Shown one piece after another: positions 47,666 through 56,529 of a stretch of DNA of 64,000 nucleotides. Position numbers and translations under genes: made by a program. Every line of letters begins with the position of its first letter. The first letter of the stretch is position 1. Source of the DNA: Methanothermobacter sp. MT-2 (GTDB taxonomy: Archaea; Methanobacteriota; Methanobacteria; Methanobacteriales; DSM-23052); contig AP017647.1 of assembly GCA_003584625.1 (NCBI GenBank), positions 683,501-747,500 on the forward strand. The letters are read 5' to 3'. A model generated the notes under the pieces. It was not told the DNA's origin, searched no databases, and saw only the letters and a list, made by a program, of their open reading frames with translations.

Positions 47666-47830
47666 CTTAAAGGTCATTGTGGACCTACAGCCCTTGCAAC
47701 ACTCCTAAGTAACCTTGGAATCAATGCAACAGAACAGGATCTAATGATTCTCGCTGGAACAAATGAAAATGGAACAACAACGTACAGATTAGCAGAGGCA
47801 ATTATGTTAAGGAACACTAGAAAAAAATAA
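47666..47830 (+). pseudogene. Fragment of a C39-type (papain-like) peptidase domain
   Basis: A 54-codon open piece without start codon: GHCGPTALATLLSNLGI followed by NATEQDLMILAGTNENGTTTYRLAEAI. This is the catalytic-Cys end of C39-type peptidase domains, which in methanogen surface proteins and in bacterial exporters process or anchor secreted proteins. The rest is missing. It lies about 135 bp upstream of the large surface protein gene, outside its reading frame, and may be left from another surface-protein copy. Confidence 0.6.
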
Positions 47831-47964
47831 ATATGAGGATTTGGGGGGATTGTTTTATTTGTAATGTTGCATGATCATGTTCTCCCTTCATATTTTTCGC
47901 CCCTAAAAGAGATAGTAATCTTTTTATACTATAATGTATTATCATATTTTTGTGGTGGTTTGTT

Positions 47965-50505
47965 ATGAGGAGGTTATTGTTTCTTCTGGCAATCCTCTCT
48001 TGTTTCTGTCTTTTGGGCAGTTCTTCAGCTGTGAGTTTATCCTATGATGAGATTTGTGACGTTTCAAAGCTGATCGGAAACTACACTGCACAAAATGGGA
48101 AAATACCATCACAGGTTGTGATTAACGGTAAGAATGTGTCGGCAGACGACTACCTCTACGCCTCATCCACAACCATCATAAACCTTGATCAGGGTAGGAG
48201 AGTTGGCTTGTCATTCAATAGTATGGCCTCCCCGCCCAGTCCAAGTGGAACAGGAACAGGAACACTCCAAAAAGCAGGATACCTGCAGGTGGCAAAGAAC
48301 GTTAAGGCTTTCATGGAATCCTATGGGAGGTCGCCGAATTATGCCAGCACAGCCATTGGACAAATCCGCCCAGAAAGCCTAATATATGCCAATGCAAGGA
48401 TAATAAACTTCTACAACAGCACAGGAAGACTACCAAACCATGTAACAGTAGAATATGTTACAGGTAAGGCCGGAACCCTGACAAGGCGAAGGGCAGACTA
48501 CACCTACACAATACAAGGCTATAATGTCCAATTCCAGGATAAAAGTACAGGGACAATACAATACTACAAATGGGACTTCGGAGACCAAAGCACAAGCACC
48601 CAGAAGAATCCAGTACACGCCTACAAACCAGGAACCTACAAAGCAACCCTAACAGTCCAAGGCTATGGCATAACAGACACGAAGACTATGACATTGGAGG
48701 TTATGCTTGCAACGGTCCATGTTAATTCCACGGCAACATCCTCTGGGAAGCCTCTAAATTTAACATTTAAAATTCCGCTCAATGACACGGTTAAATGGAT
48801 TAGTATAGGGGCTATAGCTTCGGGCCTATTCAATGAAACAATATTCCTTGTGGAGGATGGCACAGCATACAAACTAGCCGAGGTCACTAACCCATTCTAC
48901 CAGGCTAACAGCCAGAGCCAAAGAGAAATAGTCTGGCAAGTCATAGCTGGCCTGAACAGACTCATAGAAATTTACACAAAGCTCGGAGCAGAACCTCAAG
49001 TGAATGAATATCTCAACAACTTCAATTTAACCCAGGCAGAAAAGACATTCATACTCACAAACTATAACAAGTGCATAGACCCTTTACAGGTCAGTGTGGA
49101 GTATCCCGGCGAGGAAAGCGTGACAATAGCCAATATAACATTCCCAGGGAACCGATCAACAAGGACGCTCCTACTACTCTACACAAACGGCTACTACATA
49201 CACCCGCCAGGAGAAACAGGACCCAATATCATAATAAACGACACTCTCATCTGGGAGGCTAGCAACTACGACGCCATCATAACCTACACCCTCGCCACAG
49301 GGAAGATAACAAACCAGACATTACAAAAGTGGCTAAACAGGACATACGAGCCCGGACCATTAAAGGCAGCCCACGGAACATTCCTAACAGGCCTTGAAGT
49401 AATATACCTCCACGATCTCATCGCAGAAGAAGCAGCCACGCGCTATAATGTAACATGGACCAGGACCATGCCAGTGATGGTCTCAGCAGGAGACCACAGC
49501 CCAGGGACATGGATAAGCCTCGAATGCAACCACAACATGGCCGTGAAAGCAGAAGGCACACCCGAAAACATAAAAGCATTCAATTATGCGAGAACATCAG
49601 CTATAAATCCAATAGAATACTATGTGATGGAGGCCCTCTTCCCAGGATCAGACCCCACAAGCGCGCCCACAACAGGAATAGGCCTAACACTCCTCAACGG
49701 CGGGTCACTAAACATTCTCGAAAGCGGGAATTACACGCTTATCAGTGACGGGCAGGGAAGATACATCATAATAGACCATGCAACAGGGATAGTAAGGGAC
49801 ATGATCTATGCTTTCATGGGAGCATACTGCTACTACCACCAGCAAACAGAACTAGCCAAAAAACTTGGGAATGAAATTTTGAATGGGAGTGGTTGGTGGA
49901 AATTTATTGGTGTTGCTGGTGTTTCAACAGCCGAGGCTGCTGTGCTTGAACTGGGTGTGCTTTCAGCCCCAGAAACCCTTGGTTTGAGTTTGGCTGTTAC
50001 CCTGGCCACATATATTATCATGGAGCATCCTGAATGGCTACCATACATCAAAGACGCCGCAATAATGACACTACTACTAACACCAGGTGGTCTGCCAACA
50101 TTCATCACCTACACATTACTAACAGGAGACACAGAACCAATACAAAACTATCTTGAAATACTATCAAGACAGTCAGACGGATGGACCCGTAGAATGGTAA
50201 ATGAGTATAGAGAAGCCGTAGATACTCTAAGGGCGGTTAGCAGTGGTAGTGTTGGTGGCGATCCCGACGATATAGAAAGGGCTATAAATAATTTAGGTAA
50301 ATTCATGAGGGATGAATGGGAGCTGTTCAAGGAGGCTTTAAAGGATGGGGATGTTGTGGGCGCCATAAAACATGGAGGCACTATAATAGGCACCGGAATG
50401 GGCGTTGTGGCCCTGTTAACATATGAGAATCGCGAGGCGATAGAGGCATGCATACTAGGATTCAAAAACTACCTGGAAAAGAAGTTGAGAGAGGCTGGAG
50501 CATGA
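47965..50505 (+). CDS. Cell-wall-bound surface protein with pseudomurein-binding repeats, PKD domain and variable C-terminal tip
   Basis: An 846-residue exported protein. The signal peptide is RRLLFLLAILSCFCLLGSSSA; pseudomurein-binding repeats follow (IGNYTAQNGKIPSQVVI; FMESYGRSPNYAST and FYNSTGRLPNHVTV), then a PKD domain (YYKWDFGDQSTSTQKNPVHAY), a large unassigned region with many N-x-S/T sites, and near residues 600-630 the ISDGQGRYIIIDHATG / AYCYYHQQTE segment reused in partial copies downstream. The tip has two hydrophobic stretches (VSTAEAAVLELGVLSAPETL; LAVTLATYIIMEHPEWLPYI) and a charged helical end. ATG 47965 has GGTGG upstream and a TATA box near 47920. It overlaps the TPR gene by ATGA. 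Confidence 0.88.
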   Translation: MRRLLFLLAILSCFCLLGSSSAVSLSYDEICDVSKLIGNYTAQNGKIPSQVVINGKNVSADDYLYASSTTIINLDQGRRVGLSFNSMASPPSPSGTGTGTLQKAGYLQVAKNVKAFMESYGRSPNYASTAIGQIRPESLIYANARIINFYNSTGRLPNHVTVEYVTGKAGTLTRRRADYTYTIQGYNVQFQDKSTGTIQYYKWDFGDQSTSTQKNPVHAYKPGTYKATLTVQGYGITDTKTMTLEVMLATVHVNSTATSSGKPLNLTFKIPLNDTVKWISIGAIASGLFNETIFLVEDGTAYKLAEVTNPFYQANSQSQREIVWQVIAGLNRLIEIYTKLGAEPQVNEYLNNFNLTQAEKTFILTNYNKCIDPLQVSVEYPGEESVTIANITFPGNRSTRTLLLLYTNGYYIHPPGETGPNIIINDTLIWEASNYDAIITYTLATGKITNQTLQKWLNRTYEPGPLKAAHGTFLTGLEVIYLHDLIAEEAATRYNVTWTRTMPVMVSAGDHSPGTWISLECNHNMAVKAEGTPENIKAFNYARTSAINPIEYYVMEALFPGSDPTSAPTTGIGLTLLNGGSLNILESGNYTLISDGQGRYIIIDHATGIVRDMIYAFMGAYCYYHQQTELAKKLGNEILNGSGWWKFIGVAGVSTAEAAVLELGVLSAPETLGLSLAVTLATYIIMEHPEWLPYIKDAAIMTLLLTPGGLPTFITYTLLTGDTEPIQNYLEILSRQSDGWTRRMVNEYREAVDTLRAVSSGSVGGDPDDIERAINNLGKFMRDEWELFKEALKDGDVVGAIKHGGTIIGTGMGVVALLTYENREAIEACILGFKNYLEKKLREAGA

Positions 50506-51713
50506 ATCCCCTTAAGAAGATAAAGGATTGGATAGCCAGGGGAAAGGCTGGATGGCACCTCAGCGGGGGCCGATCAAGCCTAAAACAGGGAAAATACAAA
50601 GAAGCTCTTAAAGAATTCAGGAAAGCCCTCAAGGCGAGTCCAAACGACCCGGAAATCTTGCACTATAATGCAATGACACTACTAAAACTCAAAAGACCAG
50701 AGAAAGCCTTAAAATGTTATGAAAAAATCCTCAAAAACAATCCAAAACTAGCAGAAGCATGGAACAACAAAGGAGTAGTCCTTAAAGAACTTAAGAGATA
50801 TGATGAGGCATTGGAATGCTATGAAAGGGCACTACAAATAGATCCACAAGACGATGGAACATGGAACAACAAAGGAGCGCTCCTTGACACAATCGGTAAA
50901 CCTGAAAAAGCAATAGAATGCTATGAAAAAGCCTTAGAAATAAACCAAAAAAATGCAAAAGCATGGTATAATAAAGGTAACGGATTACGCAGTCTCGGAA
51001 AATATGAGGAGGCATTGGAATGCTATGAAAAAGCATTACAGATAAACGCAGAATTCGTAGAGGCATGGTACAACAAAGCACTAATTTTTGAAGAACTTAA
51101 GAGATATGATGAGGCATTGGAATGCTATGGAAGGGCACTACAAATAGATCCACAAGACGATGGAACATGGAACAACAAAGGAGCGCTCCTTGACACAATC
51201 GGTAAACCTGAAAAAGCAATAGAATGCTATGAAAAAGCCTTAGAAATAAACCAAAAAAATGCAAAAGCATGGAACAACAAAGGAGTAGTCCTTGAAGAAC
51301 TTAAGAGATATGATGAGGCATTGGAATGCTATGAAAAAGCCTTAGAAATAAACCTAGAAAACGACGAAACATGGGCTAACAAGGGAGTACTCCTCAGGAA
51401 ACTTGGAAAATATGAGGAGGCGCTGGAATGTTTTGAAAAAGCCCTTGAAATAAACCCAGAATTCGCCGATGCATGGGAATGGAAAGGTATAATCCTGGAA
51501 GACCTCAAAAAACCAGAGGAAGCCCTGAAATGCTACGAGAAAGCCCTCAAACTAAACCCCCAAGACAAAACACTATGGTACATGCAAGGAAAAACACTAC
51601 AAAAACTTGGAAAACACCAAAAAGCCAAAAAATCCTACAAAAAAGCCCTGAAAATAGACCCAGAATACAAAAAAGCCAAAAAAGCCCTGAAAGAACTCCA
51701 AATGAAAGGCTAA
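50502..51713 (+). CDS. TPR-repeat protein coupled to the surface protein
   Basis: A 403-residue cytosolic protein: a short basic N-terminus (NPLKKIKDWIARGKAGWHL) and about eleven 34-residue TPR units with consensus AWNNKGVVLKELKRYDEALECYEKALEI. No signal peptide is seen. Start ATG 50502 overlaps the surface protein stop (ATGA), so translation is coupled. TPRs bind proteins; a role as partner or neutraliser of the surface protein tip is an inference from the coupling and from the fact that the partial copy at 52.65 kb duplicates tip end plus TPR together. Confidence 0.88.
   Translation: MNPLKKIKDWIARGKAGWHLSGGRSSLKQGKYKEALKEFRKALKASPNDPEILHYNAMTLLKLKRPEKALKCYEKILKNNPKLAEAWNNKGVVLKELKRYDEALECYERALQIDPQDDGTWNNKGALLDTIGKPEKAIECYEKALEINQKNAKAWYNKGNGLRSLGKYEEALECYEKALQINAEFVEAWYNKALIFEELKRYDEALECYGRALQIDPQDDGTWNNKGALLDTIGKPEKAIECYEKALEINQKNAKAWNNKGVVLEELKRYDEALECYEKALEINLENDETWANKGVLLRKLGKYEEALECFEKALEINPEFADAWEWKGIILEDLKKPEEALKCYEKALKLNPQDKTLWYMQGKTLQKLGKHQKAKKSYKKALKIDPEYKKAKKALKELQMKG
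50786..51269. repeat. Internal 306-bp-spaced direct repeat in the TPR gene
   Basis: The roughly 178-bp segment from about 50786 recurs nearly identically from about 51092, 306 bp away, i.e. exactly three TPR units of 102 bp. A similar 306-bp spacing is present in the second copy (about 53056 and 53362). This shows recent expansion by unequal recombination. Confidence 0.85.
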
Positions 51714-51830
51714 AGTCACTCTTAGGATAACAGCACAGCAAACCTTTGAAGGCTTAAAGGACAACGCGAGAAAAGCCTTCAAGAGGCCTTATTAGCCCAA
51801 TACAACCCGCCCCACACAATCCCATGACCT

Positions 51831-52279
51831 TTGGAAATCATCAGTTATGGCCTGGTGGGTCAGGGCCTCATAAGAGTTAACATGGCAGCATACGCAACAA
51901 CAATAGCCTACATAGACTCCAAACTCAACAACATTACAGGTAGCATCAAAGAATTTATCGTGGAACATCAAACATACATCCCAAAGGATATTCTAGATGC
52001 AGTAGGTGTGGTTGGTGGCTGTTATTTTATGTTAGAAGGAGGATCTTTTGTGGCAACTGTAGCCTTGTTTTTTGTATTATTGCAGAAGGGGATTTGATTC
52101 TTAATATAAGGGATCATTACCTACCTAGGGAATACTGGAAGTATATATCCCTTCATCGTGGCCCGATATATGGATACAAACTGGAAGCATACATTGGTGC
52201 GGATAATTGTATACACTACAAGGAGATTCCTAAAAATCCAGATGATACGCTAAGAGAGAATGAAACAATATACATTTAG
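51831..52279 (+). pseudogene. Orphan C-terminal tip module B (EHQTYIP / RDHYLP type), frameshifted
   Basis: Two frames overlapping by 4 bp at 52094 encode parts of one protein: GSIKEFIVEHQTYIPKDILDAVGVVGG with a hydrophobic middle, then LNIRDHYLPREYWKYISLHR and CIHYKEIPKNPDDTLRENETIYI. The same protein occurs in one continuous frame at 54714-55076, so a shift has occurred here, unless TTG 52094 (AAGGGGAT upstream) makes the second part a separate product. No signal peptide; it lacks the N-terminal wall-binding region and looks like a displaced C-terminus of a surface protein. Confidence 0.6.
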
Positions 52280-52296
52280 GTAAATAGAGGGGTTGT

Positions 52297-52554
52297 ATGA
52301 TTGAAAGGTCTGAAAAAGGTGAAAGAAAATTTGATATACTTTTTATGGTTACTTTCATAATCTTTTTCCTTGAACTGTTATATTTAAACAGCCAAAAGGT
52401 TGAGTTGACTGACTGGTTAGTCGTGGGGCTCCTTTTCGTTTTATTGTATTTTTTCAGAAAAAAAGAAGATTGGATAATTCGCCATCAAGAGGCAATCAGA
52501 ATTTTTGGGCTAATGATGCTCGCAATTCTTACGATTAGAATCCTTAAGACATGA
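52297..52554 (+). CDS. Small membrane protein, putative partner of tip B
   Basis: An 85-residue protein with two or three membrane helices (FDILFMVTFIIFFLELLYL; WLVVGLLFVLLYFF; IFGLMMLAILTIRIL). It follows tip module B by 17 bp. Two other tip modules (D and E) are also followed by small multi-pass membrane proteins of unrelated sequence, the layout expected of immunity genes; this is inference. No family recognised. Confidence 0.6.
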   Translation: MIERSEKGERKFDILFMVTFIIFFLELLYLNSQKVELTDWLVVGLLFVLLYFFRKKEDWIIRHQEAIRIFGLMMLAILTIRILKT

Positions 52555-52649
52555 AAAAACCTCATGTAAACCTATACTAACAGATAAATAAAGAATCAAC
52601 CCTAATAGGTTCCGCTGCAAGCATAGGAAGCCTATCAGAATCATGAGAC

Positions 52650-53727
52650 GATAAAAACTTGCATACTAGGACCCAACGATTACATGAAAAAGAAGTTGAG
52701 AGAGGCTGGAGCATGACCCCCCTTAAGAAGATAAAGGATTGGATAGCCGAGGGAAAGGCTGGATGGCACCTTGCTGGGGGCCGATCAAGCCTAGAACGTG
52801 GAGACTACAAAGAAGCCCTCAAAGAATTCAGGAAGCCCTCAAAGCAAGACCAAACGACCCGGAAATCCTCCACTACAATGCAATAACACTACTAAAACTC
52901 AAAAAACCAGAGAAAGCCTTAGAATGCTATGAAAAAATCCTCAAAAACAATCCAAAACTAGCAGAAGCATGGAACAACAAAGGAGTAGTCCTTGAAGAAC
53001 TTGAGAGATATGATGAGGCACTAGAATGCTATGAAAAAGCCTTGGAAATAGATCCAGAAGATGATGGAACATGGGCTAATAAGGGAGTACTCCTCAGGAA
53101 ACTTGGAAAATATGAGGATGCACTGGAATGCTTTCAAAAAGCCCTTGAAATAAACCCAGAATTCGCTGATGCATGGAAATGGAAAGGCATAATCCTAGAA
53201 GACCTCAAAGAAGCAGAGGAAGCCCTGAAATGCTACAAGAAAACCCTCAAACTAGACCCGCAAAACAAAACACTATGGTACATGCAAGGAGCAGCACTAC
53301 AAAAACTCGGCAAACACAAAGAAGCACTAAAATGCTATGAAAAAGCCTTGGAAATAGATCCAGAAGATGATGGAACATGGGCTAATAAGGGAGTACTCCT
53401 CAGGAAACTTGGAAAATATGAGGATGCACTGGAATGCTTTCAAAAAGCCCTTGAAATAAACTCAGAATTCGCTGATGCATGGAAATGGAAAGGCATAATC
53501 CTAGAAGACCTCAAAGAAGCAGAGGAAGCCCTGAAATGCTACAAGAAAGCCCTCAAACTAGACCCGCAAAACAAAACACTATGGTACATGCAAGGAGCAG
53601 CACTACAAAAACTCGGCAAACACAAAGAAGCACTAAAATGCTACGAAAATCCCTGGAAATAGATCCAGAATACAAAAAAGCCAAAAAAGCCCTGAAAGAA
53701 CTCACCATCCAAAAAAATCAACCATAA
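52650..53727 (+). pseudogene. Second copy: surface-protein 3' end plus TPR gene, with two frameshifts
   Basis: Positions 52650-52712 repeat the last codons of the full surface protein (LEKKLREAGA and stop). The TPR copy starts at ATG 52713 (TPLKKIKDWIAEGKAGWHLA) and has about eight repeats. One A is missing near 52830 (GGAAGCC versus GGAAAGCC in the first copy) and one near 53645. Correcting both gives a protein of about 338 residues ending at 53727. The comparison with 50502-51713 makes the lesions clear. It shows that tip end and TPR move together. Confidence 0.8.
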
Positions 53728-53734
53728 ACCCAAA

Positions 53735-54359
53735 TCCCAGGATCAAAACCTCCGCACAACAGGAATAGGCCTAACACTCCTCAACGGCAGGTCACTAAAC
53801 ATCCTAGAAAACGAAGTATGCGCTTATCAGTGACGGGCAGGGAAGATACCTCATCATAGACCATGCAACAGGGATAGTAAGGGACATGATCTATGCTTTC
53901 ATGGGAGCATACTGCTACTACCACCAACAAACAGAATGGGCCAAAGAACTTGGTCTGATTGTTATGGAGGTTGAGAGGTTTATGGATTTGCCTTTTGGGC
54001 CTTTGTTGGCGGCTGTTTTCCCAGGTGAAATGTATATTGTTTGTTGCTCCAGCATCATATATTATTATTTAGGTTCTATAGAACCGCTTAGAGGAGTTCT
54101 AGAAAATTTAACATGCAATTGGAGGATGGTGTACAGGTTTGATGGATGGGAAATTGTCAAAGAGAGGATTGAACATGCAAAACTGATATTCTTGGGTGCT
54201 GTAACAATACTAGGAGGATTGGAAAGTGGAGGATGGTTCTCTCGTTTGTCAAGTTTGGGTGGTGGTTTGGATTTATTGGTTAATGGACTGAGAGAATATG
54301 AGCAATGGTACAAGAGTGAAGGCTATAAATATGATGATGCCTTGAGGCTGAAAGCATGA
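53735..54359 (+). pseudogene. Orphan module D: shared surface-protein core plus a different C-terminal tip
   Basis: Positions 53735-53953 match 49641-49868 of the full gene (TGIGLTLLNG, DGQGRYLIIDHATGIVRDMIY, AYCYYHQQTEWAKELG), with one frameshift near 53820. After this the sequence switches to an unrelated tip: VMEVERFMDLPFGPLLAAVFPGE, a hydrophobic stretch, NLTCNWRMVYRFDGWEIVKERIEHAKLI and LREYEQWYKSEGYKYDDALRLKA. A frame from ATG 53886 gives 157 residues. No signal peptide or wall-binding part is present, so it looks like a stored alternative C-terminus. It overlaps the next gene by ATGA. Confidence 0.75.
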
Positions 54360-54721
54360 GTGAAGATATGAAATGGTCGTTATTTATCATCGAAGGAATT
54401 TTATGTTCCCTTTTCATTGCTTGTTATATTGTTTTAGGTTTTAATCTGGCGTTTCCATGGCTAATATTGGTAGGGGTGGCTGATTATTTAGGTTGTGAGG
54501 CGGCTGGAAAATACCCTGATAAAAAGAAAAGATTAGAAGCCATTATATACATACTAACTTTAATTTCATGCGTCATCCTTATTTATTATATGTCAGAACC
54601 CTTCAAGATACTAGCAGCATTAACACTCATAGTAACCTTAATATACGGGAATAAAAGAATCTCCAGCCCCCCACGCCCAAAAAAACTGGAAAATCTTAAA
54701 GAAAAAATATTAAACCTATAA
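54356..54721 (+). CDS. Four-helix membrane protein, putative partner of tip D
   Basis: A 121-residue protein with about four membrane helices (LFIIEGILCSLFIACYIVLGF; FPWLILVGVADYLGC; AIIYILTLISCVILIYYM; ILAALTLIVTLIYG) and a basic C-terminal tail. Its ATG overlaps the stop of tip D, indicating translational coupling. It is unrelated in sequence to the small membrane proteins after tips B and E. An immunity function is suggested by position only. Confidence 0.65.
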   Translation: MSEDMKWSLFIIEGILCSLFIACYIVLGFNLAFPWLILVGVADYLGCEAAGKYPDKKKRLEAIIYILTLISCVILIYYMSEPFKILAALTLIVTLIYGNKRISSPPRPKKLENLKEKILNL

Positions 54722-55076
54722 AAAAATATCACAACTCATCACAGACGATATCAAAAAATTCATCATAGAACACCAAACATACATTCCAAGAGACATTATA
54801 GATATTTTACTTATTGTTTTTGGATACGTGTCAAAAGGAGGTGCTAGTGTAATATTAGTGCCAATTGGGTCTTGTATGTGGATAGGTGAGAACATATTGA
54901 GATTTAGAGATCATTATCTTCCAAAAGAGTACTGGAAGTATATTTCGATTCATCGTAGCTGGGCTTATGGTTATGAGTTGAGATGTTATGTTGGTGAGGA
55001 TCATTGTATACACTATATTGAAATACCGAAGAATCCTGATGGTAGTTTGAGGTGGGATGAAGCAGTATATATCTAA
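54714..55076 (+). pseudogene. Orphan C-terminal tip module E (second EHQTYIP / RDHYLP copy)
   Basis: The frame is open from 54714 with no start codon before GTG 54828. It encodes DDIKKFIIEHQTYIPRDIID, a hydrophobic segment, then LRFRDHYLPKEYWKYISIHR, YGYELRCYVGEDHCIHYIEIPKNPDGSLR and stop. This is a homologue of module B with many substitutions, most conserved in the last 60 residues (RDHYLP(K/R)EYWKYIS and CIHYxEIPKNPD). The conserved His, Arg, Glu and Tyr pattern may be an active site, but I cannot assign a known toxin family. Confidence 0.65.
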
Positions 55077-55332
55077 AGTGGAGGGGATCTTATTGGATTA
55101 TGAATCTTGGTATAAGAGGGCTTATCCTCTTATCTGCATAGTTATGTTCCTATGTATTCTTGCGCTTAAGTATCATTGTGATGTTTTGTCCCTAATAGCA
55201 GCCCCTTTAGGCTTGTTCACTCTTCTCCTTTTATGCTGGCTCTACTACGAGTTGAAGGAAAAAGAGTATGAAATAAGATGGATGATGGTAATGCTCCTTA
55301 TAGTGGGTTTAATTGCATCTCCAGGGGTATAA
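55057..55332 (+). CDS. Small membrane protein, putative partner of tip E
   Basis: A 91-residue protein with three membrane helices (AYPLICIVMFLCILALKYH; LSLIAAPLGLFTLLLLCWLYY; MMVMLLIVGLIASPGV). ATG 55057 lies 20 bp inside the end of tip E, so translation is tightly coupled. It is unlike the proteins after tips B and D. The arrangement repeats the tip-plus-membrane-protein order for the third time. Confidence 0.65.
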   Translation: MKQYISKVEGILLDYESWYKRAYPLICIVMFLCILALKYHCDVLSLIAAPLGLFTLLLLCWLYYELKEKEYEIRWMMVMLLIVGLIASPGV

Positions 55333-55449
55333 CAGGGCTATTTAATTATTGTCGGGACATCAAACCCCTCAGAGTTCAATGCAACGCCTATTCCCATACA
55401 ATGGAAGCCTCGACAATATAGGGGATATCATGGAAGGTGCTGCGATCAC

Positions 55450-55845
55450 AAGCATAGCATACAGGCTCCTGAACGGAGAAAAAACTAAATATTACAAAAG
55501 CTGGGAACTACACCATAATAGGCTATGATAATGACTATCTAGTCATTGACTCGGCAACAGGAATATTAAGGAATGTCAGAGTCTTTAATAGTATCTATGG
55601 GGCTTACTGTTTCAGCCACCTCCAGACAGAATGGGCAGCCAACCTCGCAAAAGAACTACTGAATAGGAGCAGTTGGTGGAAGTTCATTGGGTTCGCTGGT
55701 GTTTCAACGGCCGAAGCAGCTGCACTTGAATTGGGTGTGCTTTCAGCCCCAGAAACACTAGGTTTAGGCTTGGTAGTTGCAGTAGTCGCTTGTATCCTCA
55801 TTGAGCACCCTGAGTGGCTCCCATACATCGAAGATACTATTATTC
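55450..55845 (+). pseudogene. Orphan module F: surface-protein core fragment
   Basis: After frame corrections this stretch encodes TIIGYDNDYLVIDSATGILRN, GAYCFSHLQTEWAANLAKELL, SSWWKFIGFAGVSTAEAA and LELGVLSAPETLGLGLVV up to IEHPEWLPYIEDT. It is homologous to 49740-50060 of the full gene but more diverged than module D. It ends abruptly at about 55845, where sequence of a CobN-like gene begins. No start codon or signal peptide. Confidence 0.7.
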
Positions 55846-56472
55846 AGGGAGATCTTTCCGCTTCTGGGCGTGCTCCTGGACCGCGCATCGAGGGTGGCAC
55901 TTGCAGCATCCTTCAACACACTGATGGCAGCTATAAATCAGAAAACAGCAGATAACAGGACAAAACTCCTCGCCGCACTCAACGCTTCGGTTTCAAGCAT
56001 CCAGAAAGCCGGACTCTTCATTCCTGGCAGCGACCCACTTGATAAGAACCCCATTGCAGTTCACTGGCTCTCAGACGTTAAGGCGCTCATTAAACTTGGA
56101 ATGAAACCCGAGGACGCTGGAATCGCCGCAATATCCAGGCTATTTGGACCATCCCTTGGTAACTATGGCACCAGACTCCCTGAGGCTGTTCAGCAGGACT
56201 GGACATGGGATGAGAGACTGGACCTTGGAAAACTCTACATCGATAGCATGAAGTATGCGCTGAGCGAGAATGGCTGGGGAGTGGACCTTGAAGAGGTTCT
56301 AACAATGAGGCTACGTGACGTTGAGGGTGTCTACCACTCAAGGTCAACAAATTTCTATGGCGTTGTGGACGTGGACCATAACTTCGAGTTCCTCGGTGGT
56401 TTCAGGCTTGCAGTGGAGGCTGCAGAGGGCAATGTGTCTTTTGATTGCATCAGGCAGTTCCCTTTCATGTAG
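55846..56472 (+). pseudogene. Fragment of a CobN-like cobalt/magnesium chelatase large subunit
   Basis: About 209 codons in one frame: REIFPLLGVLLDRASRVALA, AGLFIPGSDPLDKNPIAVHW, GMKPEDAGIAAISRLFGPSLGNYG, DLGKLYIDSMKYALSENGWG and VYHSRSTNFYGVVDVDHNFEFLGG. These are conserved segments of the C-terminal half of CobN/BchH-type subunits (over 1200 residues when complete), which insert metal into tetrapyrroles. Both ends are missing, so it is not functional. It shows that the surface-protein array recombined into or beside a metal-chelatase gene. Confidence 0.8.
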
Positions 56473-56529
56473 GGATAGATTGTTTTTGAGTTCTTCTTCA
56501 ACTTCCATTTTAAATCTTTTTTTCTTAGC

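Noticed and set aside
50600-51700. Regular repetition resembling a repeat array or CRISPR
   Set aside because: The period is 102 bp and encodes in-frame 34-residue TPR units; repeats are coding and not separated by unique spacers.
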